Source of the DNA: Glandiceps talaboti
Taxonomy: Eukaryota > Hemichordata > Enteropneusta > Spengelidae
Direction of reading: 5' to 3'
Assembly (NCBI RefSeq): GCF_964340395.1
Contig: NC_135549.1
Coordinates: 2,477,501 to 2,541,500 of the forward strand
DNA length: 64,000 nucleotides
Position 1 is the stretch's first letter; every line of letters starts with the position of its first letter. The translations under genes and the position numbers were made by a program. Positions 27,050-40,349 of this stretch are shown piece by piece. The notes below the pieces were generated by a model. That model was given only the letters and a program-made list of their open reading frames with translations. It did no database searches and was not told the DNA's origin.

Positions 27050-28590
27050 GCAGTGTCATATCTATTGACAAATATAGTGTTTCAAGATACATTGTAATCA
27101 GTACCGGCGACGTCAGGGGGGAGGGGGTTAGATGTTGACGAGTCGTACGTATCCAATGCACGTCACAGTTTACGCGTTATTTATTTATAATCACCATGTA
27201 AACAGTGTTTATGTGGAATTCCTCAAAGACAAGCACGTTTATTTATAAGTAGACTTAAATCAATGGTAATTCTGGTGTTTTCCTTGAAAAGTTACCTTTA
27301 ATCCCGGTATGCAAATACATGATAACGTTTTGAAGTTCTTTTGACGTCGGTTGGTCCATGGCGAAAAAGAGTGACGCCTGTTTACGAGAATGCAAGATCG
27401 TTAACTGTGACGTCAGCACGACCCAGTTCTTCAAGAATCGACAATAGCACGCTCTCATTCTTTGTATACCCATTCATTGACAGAGGAGAGAAATTATACC
27501 TTTCTTTTGATGGGTGTCTAGGTTTATGCTGACGTATTTCTTTTGGTTCTATTCGATTAGTTTTTGTAGCATTTATATTCGTGCTAAAAATCAAATCACG
27601 ATTTTTTTATTAAATCACTTTTTTACTCTTTACATGTATGTATTACAAACATTTTTAAACTAACAAATCCTAAACTGAGTGTAATCGGTGTTATTAACGA
27701 AGTCTTTTGCGATCTCTATTTGAATTCGCGCCGAATATGTTGCACAATTTATAGTCTATACTAAATCTACACCCTGCGTACTACGTGTAACTAGGGGGAA
27801 CTGTTCTATGAAGGGATGTAGAGCCCGGGTGGAGCGTCTCATTAATATAGCTTCTAATTTCAAATGAACACATGCATGATTTTCATAACCATAAGCTTGC
27901 AAGCATTCCACTCGCACATAAGCTACCCCTATACTACGACATGTAAGGCGTGTCGTAACCTCGTAACGTATAATTCCAGAGCTACGTTATGCATTAGACT
28001 TAACGCTTACAACTGCAGCTATCATTACATGTAAACCTCACACGTTCATCTCGCTGATCAGTATGTGTGAACATGTGAATGTAGACTTTAGAGACAGTAC
28101 CTACGAATGTTGGAATTCATGCCTATGGTACACGTGCTCTACAGTACTTTTCTTCAAAACTGAAATTCAGTCGATGAATAAAACGAGTCTTTGCCAACAG
28201 ACCGTACAGACCAGTATCTACAATGAAAGCCGATCATTTGGCAAATTGAGGTAACAATACGTACTTTTAATGCTAAACACAGCAGGTTTATTACTAGCCG
28301 AACTATTATGTATATACAAAACTCTTTCCCACATCAAAATTCTGTAATGTTACCAAGCAACAAGTAAAACAACAACTTGATCTCATCTTGCCAAATTATC
28401 GGCAGTGAAAAGCCTGTGAATATTGAAGTTTTGTGCTGTATCTGAAGGCCGATGGCCTACCTGTATATTTGAAGGACTACGAGCGAAACATTCACAATAT
28501 CGCTATAATAGTGTTTTTCATTGTTTTTCTCACATTTGACCACTAAATGTATATAAGGCTGAGTAAGTTATAATACATGTATTACATTGT
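27050..28590. other. Intergenic, no gene recognised
   Basis: CpG-containing unique sequence with only short chance open frames on both strands. Confidence 0.5.
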
Positions 28591-28597
28591 CTTAGAA

Positions 28598-28733
28598 CTA
28601 AAGACCCACTCCGAATTTTAGGATTAAAATCTTGGCGTGAAAACCGACTGAGCTGTAGAAAACTTGTGTAATCCTTATTAATATAACATCAATGAGGTGA
28701 CCCGGGATTGAAACATAGCCCTTTAAGTTATTA
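28598..28733. mobile_element. Possible short MITE, family also at 58.09 kb
   Basis: Starts AACTAAAGACCCACTCCG and ends CCCTTTAAGTT, weakly inverted ends. It shares the start, GGATTAAA, TGTAGAAAA and TGTAATCCTTAT blocks with the copy at 58092-58210. Confidence 0.4.
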
Positions 28734-29085
28734 CAAAGAAAAGGAGACAACATATGAGTATGGTTGGTAAATGTCAGACACGGAAACAGATTTGAGTTTG
28801 CTTCTTTTGATCATTAGGTACATGTTATTCCAACAAGCGTTGTTTTGGAGTAATTCAGTAGGGGTAAGCCAAAATTATGGGATACTTGCTTCAAGTTGAA
28901 GCGTTTATTCCGTGTTAGATCCCATACATATGGATCTATGAATTAACACCTTTAAAAAAAACTCCTAAAATATATACGGCTGTCCAAACATTCATAAAAT
29001 ACTGAATGAATCAATGATTATGTTCCTCAAGTTCAACTTGTGTAGACCATAGATGACCTACGGATGACTTCAGACCACTATAGAT

Positions 29086-29227
29086 GTCTGTGATGGGTTA
29101 CACATAGTGGTCTGTGATGGGTGACACATAGTGGTCTGTGATGGGTTACACATAGTGGTTTGTGATGGGTTACACATAGTGGTTTGTGATGGGTGACACA
29201 TAGTGGTTTGTGATGGGTTACAAATAG
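29086..29227. repeat. 24-bp minisatellite, 5.9 copies
   Basis: Units containing GTGATGGGTTACACATAGTG. The minus frame translates as an 8-residue repeat, CVTHHKPL, which is an artefact of a unit divisible by three. Confidence 0.95.
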
Positions 29228-29874
29228 ATGAAAAAAAGCGCACAGTATATAATTTATGTTCACCAGACCTGTCCGTTCTGAAACTGGAAAAAGGCCATTT
29301 TATTTGCTTAAATTCTTTGTTTCGGTTTCGTTTCGTTTAATTTCCCAGTTGCATGACTTTGATTGTCACATGATTGTCACGTGGGTTGGCTATGCATTTC
29401 AATATCATTTTGTAAGATAAAGTGGGTCAGGGTGATTGAGGTCACTCGAAAATCTAAACTAAGTCATAAACAATATGTTACCGTTTGAAAAGTTGTAATA
29501 AACCTGATAAATTACACAAGATAATAGCAAATTGTCCTCTTATAGCGTACCGAGATCTCTAAATAAAAAATTTAGGTAAACAATATTTTTGAAAATACAG
29601 ATTAAGTTCATTAAATGTGAAAGTAATGAAATTAACAGTTTTAGACACGTGACTTTTAACTAGTCAGTGCCAGGCATATATTATCGAAATACACGAATAT
29701 AAATATATAAATAAGACATTATGTAAATCCTTTGAATTTACTAAGGATATATTTCATCTTTGAACATGGACGCCAATAAGGTATACTGGAATTTGTATCC
29801 AATTTGTATTTTCTGAGATAACAGTGTTAGAATGGCGGGACTAGAATTGATGATTTTAGATTGATAGGTCTCAT

Positions 29875-29900
29875 CATAGACCCTCCACCAACTGTCTATG
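29875..29900. repeat. CATAGACCCTC-family palindrome remnant
   Basis: CATAGACCCTCCACCAA joined to TGTCTATG. It is identical over 18 bases to the hairpin at 50695, with the second arm largely deleted. Confidence 0.6.
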
Positions 29901-29995
29901 ACCTCATACACAAAAATGCTCTTTTAAAAAATGAATAAAGTAAGCTTATGCCTGAATAAAGTCTAAATCAAGCAGATGGTTAGATGCTCAACACG

Positions 29996-30009
29996 TACAC
30001 ACGCACGCA

Positions 30010-30041
<32 letters not shown>

Positions 30042-30181
30042 TACACAGTCACATCCAAACACTGTCACACATACACACACACACGCACACACACACAGTC
30101 ACATACACACACTGCCACATACACACATTGTCATACACGCACTGTCACATCAACACACTGTCACACACATACACACGTACG

Positions 30182-30233
<52 letters not shown>

Positions 30234-30239
30234 TACACA
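29996..30239. repeat. (GCAC/CA)n composite microsatellite
   Basis: Mixed ACGC, CACA and ACATACA runs. Open frames of 103 and 153 codons (His-Thr rich) here are artefacts. Confidence 0.96.
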
Positions 30240-30512
30240 AACAATATGGATACACGATGTCAAATAAAGAAAGAGACAGAAATATAGACTATAACAGATA
30301 CCCGATAAAATGTGTGCATGGATCTAGCAATACCATTGCAAGCAAAGTCAAACCTCTGTCTCTCAACTTGTGTACATGTTATGTACAAACAAATACCCCC
30401 TTGAGAGAACGTAGAATACTAAGTAATCAGTGGACAGTAAGGTAGGGCGAAATAAGAAAATCGGCATTTCATATACACATTGTATCAAAAACACGGATTA
30501 TTTGCTACTACT

Positions 30513-30552
<40 letters not shown>
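30513..30552. repeat. (CAA)13 microsatellite
   Basis: Perfect CAA run. It gives a Gln tract in an 88-codon frame (30430-30696) that has no other sign of being coding. Confidence 0.95.
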
Positions 30553-30699
30553 CTAGAATTATCCAGAGATACAAATAAAGCAATAACTATGGACTCAACT
30601 GTAGATAACTATAAGCTACCTTCTAATGATTTGCCAATACGATTGACGACAATACTGTATTCACTCATGTCCGGAATCCAAGCATATGAAGGATGATTG

Positions 30700-32323
30700 T
30701 GTATTTCTTCTCATCGCCTTTCAAAAGTGACCTTGCAAAGCCATAAAATAGACATATCGGAAACCCCTTCATATTAATATGAGTGTTATCCTGATATTTC
30801 TAACACATAGTCTCTGAGTATTGACTGACATGTTAAACCTTAACAAAATACCAATATACCCCCTAAGTCGTACAGTAGAATAATAATAACTTCAACAAAA
30901 CACTAATTTGAAAATCATAATAAGCAGTCAAAATAGTATACTAGTTCTACATGTATTTGTTCTCAGAATAACTCTTTCGTTTCCCGTCACGTTCAGCGTT
31001 CGTTCGAGCGATTTCCTGTCGAAAGGTCCACAACACGTCCTTAGAACGTAGTTCCTAGGGTGTCGCACAATACATGTAATACTATTTTGCCCGTGATACA
31101 AAGACCTCAAATGCCAAATCATTACAATGTACATGCCATGCATAGACCCTCAGTGGAGTGCCTGTCTATGATACCATCAATACTTGTAGATTTACTATGC
31201 AATTGACACCAATGACTACCAGTCAACAACCTATGTAATCTTTACTTTGTGTATTGTGTATCTGATTTCTGTATGGCTTTAGTGTGTCATTCAAACCATT
31301 ACTAATTTTTTTATACTAAAACATTATTATTATTGCAAGTGTAATATTTTAGTAAACTTTTTCTTATTACTGACAAAGAATATCTCGATTATAAATAGTA
31401 GTGTGTCCACGATTGATAGGAAAGGTAAAGGAAAACACTGAATTAAAAGAATGAATACAAATAAACAAAATTCAGTAAAAACACAAGTAATTGCTAGTAG
31501 AGTATAGTAAATGTAAACGAGACAATCAGGTGAACCAAAGAAACATACTTCATATTCGGACCCGGCTACTCGATTTCTATCAGATATGTTGACGGTTCAA
31601 TTCTCCTCCCCATCTGCATTTTTTATATTAAGAGCAATTTTGTACTAGTCTAAGATTCGTTTAGTTATTTTTTCTTCAAACCCGTCTTTTATATTCTCCC
31701 AGAGGAGGCTAATACCCGACGAAATTGAGGCCAGTCTTGATTAGATTTTAATCAGAAGTATTAAAATATAGAGAACATGTTTCTAAGACGTTTTGAAATT
31801 TAATGTGACAATCATGAATTAAAATGAAATCAAATTGTTCGAAAATGATTATATAGTTGGCACAACCTAAAACTGAATTGAAATATGTGAAAGAGCTAGA
31901 AAAAAAAAGAAAAAGAAAAAAAGGGTATATCCAAGAACTCTTGGTTAGAAAGTTCTTCAAACTTAAAGATAGTAAATGTGCATCCTGAGTGACGTACACA
32001 TTTCAGTGACGTACACATTTCAGTGTATACACCGGAAATTCTTCTCATTCATATACAAGTTATCATAATTATTGTATATAAATATGTAGAGTGCTCTTGC
32101 GGTTAATGGTCATTGTCGCATAATCATGGCGTTTTATTATTTAAACTTTACGTGTTTCCGGTGCCTTGGACGTATTATCACCAGTAATGCCCTGAAGCTG
32201 GACTATATGATATGCTTTAACTAGACTTTGTATGATGATAAAAAATGTATTAATAACATGCAGAACAACAACCGTTGGAAATTAAGAATACATGTGAATT
32301 TCTGTGCTTTTAACATGTCTACC
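30700..32323. other. Intergenic, no gene recognised
   Basis: AT-rich, moderate CpG. It includes a CATAGACCCTC / GTCTATG pair at 31141-31170, related to the palindrome remnants at 29875 and 50695. Confidence 0.5.
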
Positions 32324-32684
32324 CAAAGTGTTGTCACTCCTGTGGTACGATATCAAAGTGTTGTCTGACCTGTGGTACGATATCAAAGTGTTGTCACACC
32401 TGTGGTACGATATCAAAGTGTTGTCACACCTGTGGTACGATATCAAAGTGTTGTCACACCTGTGGTACGATATCAAAGTGTTGTCACTCCTGTGGTACGA
32501 TATCAAAGTGTTGTCACACCTGTGGTACGATATCAAAGTGTTGTCACTCCTGTGGTACGATATCAAAGTGTTGTCACTCCTGTGGTACGATATCAAAGTG
32601 TTGTCACACCTGTGGTACGATATCAAAGTGTTGTCACACCTGTGGTACGATATCAAAGTGTTGTCACACCTGTGGTACGATATA
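32324..32684. repeat. 30-bp minisatellite, 12 copies
   Basis: Units contain AAAGTGTTGTCACACCTGTG. Copies differ mainly at CACACC / CACTCC / CTGACC. The 30-base period keeps three frames open (113-127 codons); these are not genes. Confidence 0.98.
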
Positions 32685-32727
32685 TGACGATACAGAAATG
32701 GGTTGTTCTTTGAATCCGAAAATAATT

Positions 32728-33377
32728 CGTGAGAATATACTGTGACGTGTTATCCCATGTATCCCACGTGAGAATATACTGTTACGTGTTATCCCATGTG
32801 AGAATATACTGTGACGTGTTATCCCATGTATCCCACGTGAGAATATACTGTGACGTGTTATCCCATGTATCCCACGTGAGAATATACTGTGACGTGTTAT
32901 CCCATGTATCCCACGTGAGAATATACTGTGACGTGTTATCCCATGTATCCCACGTGAGAATATACTGTGACGTGTTATCCCATGTATCCCACGTGAGAAT
33001 ATACTGTGACGTGTTATCCCATGTATCCCACGTGAGAATATACTGTTACGTGTTATCCCATGTGAGAATATACTGTTACGTGTTATCCCACGTGAGAATA
33101 TACTGTTACGTGTTATCCCATGTGAGAATATACTGTTACGTGTTATCCCACGTGAGAATATACTGTTACGTGTTATCCCATGTGAGAATATACTGTGACG
33201 TGTTATCCCATGTGAGAATATACTGTGACGTGTTATCCCATGTATCCCACGTGAGAATATACTGTGACGTGTTATCCCATGTGAGAATATACTGTGACGT
33301 GTTATCCCATGTGAGAATATACTGTGACGTGTTATCCCATGTATCCCACGTGGGAATATACATGTACTGTGACGTGG
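32728..33377. repeat. 30/39-bp composite minisatellite, 19 units
   Basis: Units begin GTGAGAATATACTGTGACG. A 9-base block (GTATCCCAC) is present or absent, giving 39- or 30-base units. By hand count 11 unit junctions make the E-box CACGTG. Open frames of 236 and 256 codons on the two strands are artefacts. Confidence 0.97.
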
Positions 33378-33931
33378 TATCCCAGGTATCTCATGGAACA
33401 AAAGTAACAGTATTCTTGTATTTGGTGAGCTCAATGTGAATTCACCTTTGAGAAATATACACCTGGTTTCACGGGTTGTTTAATTTTAACATCCTTTTTA
33501 TGAGTAGATGGACACTCTTTAGTCATGGCAATATCTAACAGAGAGTTGTCTATCGTTCAACCAGGTCTACAGAACGGTCTATTAACGAGCTCGAGGTTTA
33601 CTCGATCTGTCTATCGTAGCGAATAGCAGTGCCTTTTGTTACAGTTTATAGGTACAAGTCGGGGCAGTTACCATGACAGCATTTGTTTCTTTATCTCCAG
33701 AGAGCAAAGGTGTAACAAACTGTTACTGTTGATAAAATGGTGAGACACGATACAGTCACGGTGTGTGCGTTTTTGATGAGGAGTGGCAACATACCACATG
33801 TACCATGACGCACGAACACAGCAATTATCTCCAATGCATTGTAAAAACACTTTCGCTTTTTCTAGGGAAAAGTGACCTTATATAAGCAGTACAATCCAAA
33901 ATAAATAGATTACCTTTTTAAAAAAATGATA

Positions 33932-33981
33932 ATACATACATACATACATACATACATACATACATACATACATACATACAT

Positions 33982-34016
<35 letters not shown>

Positions 34017-34053
34017 TACACACACACACAAACACACACACACACACACACAC
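33932..34053. repeat. (CATA)n-(CA)n microsatellite
   Basis: A CATA run passes into a CA run with a few interruptions. Confidence 0.96.
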
Positions 34054-34069
34054 ATGTACCTTATGTGCG

Positions 34070-35800
34070 TCATTTAGTATAGAAGTCCACCGTGACTATA
34101 AACGCCATATATCTGATATTCTCTATTTTCCCTACTCATTCCTTCCAGACGATGACGTAACCTATTACAATATATTAAATCGAAAGGCACCATGTTCTTC
34201 AACGCACTCCATCCAACCTCAGACCACTAACGAACGGACTGGAAACACCTATTGTATTTAAACCGTACAAGTTGAACATTTTCATTGCTTTCTAAATCTG
34301 CTTGGTTAGTGTGCATTCAGTCTCAACTGTTGACGTGAACGAACCAATGACACAACTGTCGTTAGGAAAGTAAAGGTTACCGAACTTTTTACACTTTGTT
34401 ACTTGTATGCTGAATTTTAGGCTTATCACCTGTATCACTTCATCTATAGGTGTGTCCCTTCGCCACCTGACCTTTGATCTGTTTAGAATAGCTTAGTTAC
34501 CCACGCATGCATACATTCTGGTATTAGATGCCTGAAAGATCTCTATCCTACTCTTTCGTCACTCAATTTAAAGCCTCTGACATGTAGCATCATGTATTAA
34601 CCGTCATTATGTCAATGACGACAAGCTTGTTTCGATTTGTCTTTCCGGTTTCCTGTCTAACTTCATGAGCTTTTTGGTTTGTACACGTATGACATTAGCC
34701 CTTTCGTCTCTCTGTATTAAAAAGGCCAGGGTTTCTATCTCAAGTTCTTACATTACTGTTATCATGTCAGTGCAATAAGGATTACATAGGACCACTCATT
34801 TGTTGTGGATCAACTTTTTCTACAGCTCTCCTAGTGTCCTCTCGCGATGACGATCGCACAAGGTTACAAACGAACATCGTTCGCTTAGGTCAAAACCCCC
34901 TCCTCCCCTAAACGAACGTTCAAAAGTGCGACATCACACGTTTTACATATGGTGTAAACCATGATGAAAACTGTAGCGGTCACAGCACTACGGTCGATGT
35001 AATATAAGAAACTGATTGTAAACAAACACTACTATAAATACAGCACCATGTCTCACATTAGAAGTAAATTTTTATCAACCTATAAACATCTCAGTAGTAA
35101 ATACAAAAGCTATTATCAGTGAAAGCAAGGGAATAATCCGTCGAAATTTGGTTAGTGCAAAAATGAAGTTCAGTAATCGCATTGACGTCAAACCCCCTCC
35201 CTTAATGAGCTTGTGTAACATTGTGCGATCGCCCCTTAGTAATATTTGTTTCATGACGAAAACAGTATATAGAAATTCAATCTTTGACAGTCTCAGAATG
35301 ACATCACGACGCATGATACCAATCGGATAGTTTGAAATTAAACCTTCCGCCCAGTGATTTAGCATTCATCCTTATAAGGGAGCTCAAATTGTCCATCGTC
35401 GCAAACCACGGCCTGTATTACGGCAACGTTCTTAACGAGCCTCCCACAGGTTATATTTCGAAATGTAGTGGTAGAAATATGGATATAGTGGTAGAAATTG
35501 TCATGTATCGCAAATGAAAACAATGTCGTTTTCATACGTACCACGCACATGACGCAGGTTATTACTCCCGACATACCAAGCCCACGTACAAAGTTGTTTT
35601 ATTAAAACACCCGGTCCATTGAAAATAACGACACTTTCAAATTCGAATTCGGCAACCTAAGGCTTAAGTCAAAATTAACAAAGGTTGGCAGAGCGTCGAT
35701 TACAGCTGATTCGGGCAATACATTGTATTTGTGTACAGTCACCTCAGCGACCGTTGATCATACTCTGTCTATTGTCACTAGTCGTAAGTTACACGTGTTA
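34070..35800. other. Intergenic, no gene recognised
   Basis: CpG-rich sequence with overlapping open frames of 60-110 codons on both strands at 34.1-35.6 kb. None has a domain I recognise. Confidence 0.5.
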
Positions 35801-35813
35801 CTTATCTGTGGTT

Positions 35814-35814
<1 letters not shown>

Positions 35815-35894
<80 letters not shown>
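35815..35894. repeat. (CA)n-(TA)n microsatellite
   Basis: About 60 bases of CA followed by a short TA run. Confidence 0.97.
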
Positions 35895-36590
35895 ATGAAT
35901 TTTTTAAAATCATGAATTTGACATCCATACGTACGTGAAATTTATGATGAACGTCAGAGACAAACAGTTTGGGCACCACAAGTCACAAGTGACTCAGACA
36001 CCACGTCTCAGTACTCAGGCACAGATAGAATAGGATGTACATTTTCAAATTAACTTTCAAAAATGCCACCTTAAATACTATTTGATATGAATCTACACCG
36101 CTAAAAAATGAATAAATTGATATTCTGAATTGATTGGTGATTTACACAGACTTGGTTTATTCTATTATTAATATATTGTACCTAATTATTGCCACTGAAA
36201 GCTGTAACCATAATATAATATATACACACACGTTTGCCCACGATTTTACACCTACATACAATACGGATTGCACGCAAACCGATTAACTATATGTCAAAAG
36301 CTAAAAGTTTCATGCAAATGGAATGCATAAAGCTAGGAGGTACTCAGGGTATAAAGGTATTCTGATAATGAAGCAAAAAAATGGCATTGACAACAGAGTT
36401 TGTGATAGCAGCACTAAAACTCATCAGGAGAAATGGAATACAGTAAATTGTTAAACGAAGCAATGAATCGTTAGACAGCGTTCAGTGAAGTATGGAGTGT
36501 TCACATGTCAATGATTTTTTTTATCTTCCGATATGGTGACACACACGAGGCGAACAAACAAACAGACACCCATCCATCCATTCATTCATT

Positions 36591-36699
36591 CATGCACGCA
36601 CGCACACACGCACGCACGCACGCGCGCACGCACGCACACACGCACGCACGCACGCACGCACACACACACATACATACATACATACATACATACATGTTT

Positions 36700-36731
<32 letters not shown>

Positions 36732-36861
36732 CATACATACATACATACATACATACATACATACATACATACATACAAACATACACACACACATACATAC
36801 ATACATACATACATACATACATACATACATACATACATACATACATACATACATTCATACA
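36591..36861. repeat. (GCAC)n-(CATA)n composite microsatellite
   Basis: GCAC/CACA runs, then two CATA blocks split by GTTTTTT. Five open frames across it are artefacts. Confidence 0.97.
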
Positions 36862-36899
36862 CCCCATAAATGTAATAGATTTTTCGAGCTGTCATGAAA

Positions 36900-38886
36900 T
36901 TAGTAATTTTGAACGAAAAACAGTTTATGTATTTATAAACTGAACACACTAAAACCGGTTGTTTGTTTCAGTCCGATTACACTGTGTTTATATGACCACC
37001 GCAGAGATTGTGGGATTCAAGGGTTTCTTTATCCCTGTAGGTTTGACACGAGTTTCGAATTTGTTCAAGTGGCCTAGACTCCGTCACGTACGGACTATTT
37101 TCGTACTATCGTATAGAGGTTTCGCTGAGCACTAGAAGGTGACAAATATGATAAAGAAATTCGTCATTTATATCACATTTGTCAACGATGACTTCTAAAT
37201 TAAGGCTCTCAAATCATTCAAGTATTTACAGAAAATTAAAAGAACACATTTTTTGGCACGTGGCTAAAATCAGCCACAGAAATTATCACTGCGAAATAGT
37301 AGGACATTTAGTGAAACATGTGATGCCCGATATACAATATGATAATACACATATAAATATATGGGTCCTTGTGAACTATAATATGTAATAGTGTATGATG
37401 TGTGTTTGGGAGGGAGATATACGGGTTTGATGTTACCATAAAGAATAAAACCCCTATTATGATATTCCCACTCTACCAACAACTCTGAGAAGCGTTAGTT
37501 TGAACGTAATAGACTTTTGAAAAGCAGGGACGGTGTTGGCCTTTGGCTTGGGCTTTAACCACTGCTAGCATCATCACATGTACTCGAAAACGTGAAACGT
37601 ATCTGTGTACCAAACTGTCATTCTTGATCATGGTCTGTTACGCCAGAAATACGTTACAGCAGAATGGAACCTCAAATTTTTGTCATTGTAAGATAAATTC
37701 ATGATTCACATATATGGATTATTATCGATTTTAGAATAAAGTCTAGCTGAAACGTGGCCAAGTCCAGAACAATAAGAATTCACTCGAAACCATTTTGATC
37801 AATGATATTTATTTACAAGCTTCTGCAATTTATTTTCACTGTGTATCTACTGTACGTTATCACATCCAGGAATGTAAAATATATGGAAAAAATCCACGCA
37901 TTCTAAATAAAGTATGTATTTTGCGGTACAACAGTTCCAACTATTTTATTAGGCTTGACTGAAATTTTGATTTATTAAGAATCATAACATGGAAATGAAG
38001 ATGCTTGTTCTTTTGTCATCATTAACAGTGGACGTAGTTATGTTGTTATTTATTTATTGATATTGATACAAACTTTTAAAAAAAATTGTATGCCGATGAT
38101 GACCACAACTCTTCAAAGACACTGTGAAGTGAAAGACACGAGAGACCCACATTTAGTGCCTGTATGAATTATAAAGTCCAACAAACGGAGGACAAGTTCA
38201 GTAGAAAACAACTTAATCAACTATTTGTTCTATCTATGATACACGACGATTTAAAAAGTAAAATTGTAGCCTAGAAATACCAACATTTGAAAGGGTTTCA
38301 AAATAAATTATACATTTTACTCGAAACGTTGATGCTCAAACTTGGGGGCTTTTTTATGTTAGCGTATTAAAATGGGTATTATGGTGATGATTGAATCAAA
38401 CAGTCATATATTTGGCAAGAAGTACCAATTGATAAAAAAATAATTTGAAAACTTCCCTCAACATTTCGTGTTTATTGGTGTGTATAAAAAACTAGTATTT
38501 AAGACGCCATATAATTAATTAAACTACTCATACCAAACAAGTCTTACTTTTTATGTACAGGAGCAATACATTGTATTAATAACAGACACCGTGCCATCAA
38601 TATTAAATACTTTGTCACCCGACTTGTATGAACATTGTACACTTAGTGTGCCCAAGTATATCTATACAGTATACATATGATGAGACAAACAACCCGGCTA
38701 AGGGTGCTGATTTATTCTATTCAACAACTGTAGCCCAAATAGCGTTTATAATCAGTTAGACATATGCCCCAGGACTGTAAACCTCGCTTAGAGACTCTAC
38801 CTCCATGTTTAGACGAATACTCCAGGACCAGTACATCTCACTTTGACCTATCACAGTTCTACAAGTCCTGATAATACCACAAAACT
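36900..38886. other. Intergenic, no gene recognised
   Basis: AT-rich sequence with no coding or repeat signal beyond short A/T runs. Confidence 0.5.
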
Positions 38887-38890
38887 CAAA

Positions 38891-38922
38891 GTTAATTAAG
38901 TTAATTAAGTTAATTAAGTTGT
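38891..38922. repeat. 9-bp tandem GTTAATTAA, 3.5 copies
   Basis: Perfect short array about 80 bases before the 32-bp minisatellite. Confidence 0.93.
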
Positions 38923-39002
38923 TAACACCACTTCACGTGTCTAAACCCTTTGTATCACGAGTATATTTTTTACATGATTGCATCAACCTTGTGTAGTATA
39001 TT

Positions 39003-39411
39003 GCATTGGTTTGGTGTAATATCCAGACATGTTTGCATTGGTCTGGTGTAATATCCAGACATGTTTGCATTGGTTTGGTGTAATATCCAGACATGTTTGC
39101 ATTGGTCTGGTGTAATATCCAGACATGTTTGCATTGGTTCGGTGTAATATCCAGACATGTTTGCATTGGTCTGGTGTAATATCCAGACATGTTTGCATTG
39201 GTCTGGTGTAATATCCAGACATGTTTGCATTGGTCTGGTGTAATATCCAGACATGTTTGCATTGGTCTGGTGTAATATCCAGACATGTTTGCATTGGTCT
39301 GGTGTAATATCCAGACATGTTTGCATTGGTCTGGTGTAATATCCAGACATGTTTGCATTGGTCTGGTGTAATATCCAGACATGTTTGCATTGGTTTGGTG
39401 TAATATCCAGA
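39003..39411. repeat. 32-bp minisatellite, 12.8 copies
   Basis: Head-to-tail units containing GTGTAATATCCAGACATGTT. Variation is mostly at one base (TTTGG / TCTGG / TTCGG). There are no spacers. Three open minus frames (126-164 codons) arise because no frame of the 96-base superperiod contains a stop. Confidence 0.98.
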
Positions 39412-39581
39412 TATTGGACTGGTACAATGCTCTACACTAGACAAATTATGCATTTGTATTGAACATGTAATAATTCATTGCATAAAACACAGACTGTGAC
39501 ATGTTAGTTTTAAGTCCTGTGTCTCAAACATAGATGTAACTAGCATTAGTGTTTCCTTTTATTTTTCATTTTTATTGAACA

Positions 39582-39642
39582 TTTTATTCTTCCGGGGTTT
39601 GCACTCAAAGCTAACTTTAGTGCAAATCCCAGAACAATAAAA
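39582..39642. mobile_element. 61-bp palindrome, MITE-like hairpin
   Basis: Arms 39582-39605 and 39619-39642 (24 bases) are inverted copies with three mismatches around a 13-base centre; the core is GTTTGCACT. Pairing extends weakly outward. Confidence 0.7.
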
Positions 39643-40228
39643 AGCTCAAAACCAAAAAGCGAGAACTCAAAAAGAAAATCGAACGCTACAATTAATGATT
39701 GTACACCTGGTAGATTCCAATGTCTACACCTTGCTTTAAACGGAGTTACAAAGAATATATATTGAGCAATTTGATTTTGCGGGTCAAAAATATAACTTTA
39801 ACACCAAAGTTAGTGTAAAATATGAATGGATTTGTCAATCATACGATGGCTGTACACCAAAATATTACAGTGAGATGTCTCTAAAATGCTGATAATTTTC
39901 GTAGGTTTTGACAATTTGAGAAGTTGATAAATGAAAAGAACATATTCTATCAGACAAAATTTTGAAAAACGTACCACACTTGGCACATACTATACAACTG
40001 CACTGATTATTCGTGAAATGACGTAGTAAAGACCCTCGCTAACAACCAGACTTACAGAGGAGCGATAGTGATTTTTTGAATTTTTTGTAGCTCAGTGGTC
40101 AATGAAATCACATAGGATGTTAAGGTACGCAGAGATTCTTGTGATATCATTTATTGGCGTGGCGTGATCTTTTTTATTGAGAGGCGGTGACACTAGGAGA
40201 AAGAGGGGGCCGGGAACAAGCGTATATG

Positions 40229-40343
<115 letters not shown>

Positions 40344-40349
40344 TTTGAT

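Noticed and set aside
31590-31615. GGTTCAATTCTCC resembling a tRNA T-arm
   Set aside because: No matching acceptor, D or anticodon stems in the preceding 60 bases.
32664-33439. Open frames of 256 and 236 codons on opposite strands
   Set aside because: They lie wholly in a 30/39-bp array whose units are divisible by three. No non-repeat coding sequence is attached.
35075-35574. Overlapping frames of 60-96 codons on both strands
   Set aside because: Both strands open at once suggests composition rather than coding; no motif recognised.
39003-39411. 32-bp direct repeats resembling a CRISPR array
   Set aside because: Units are contiguous with no spacers and the DNA is eukaryotic. It is a minisatellite.
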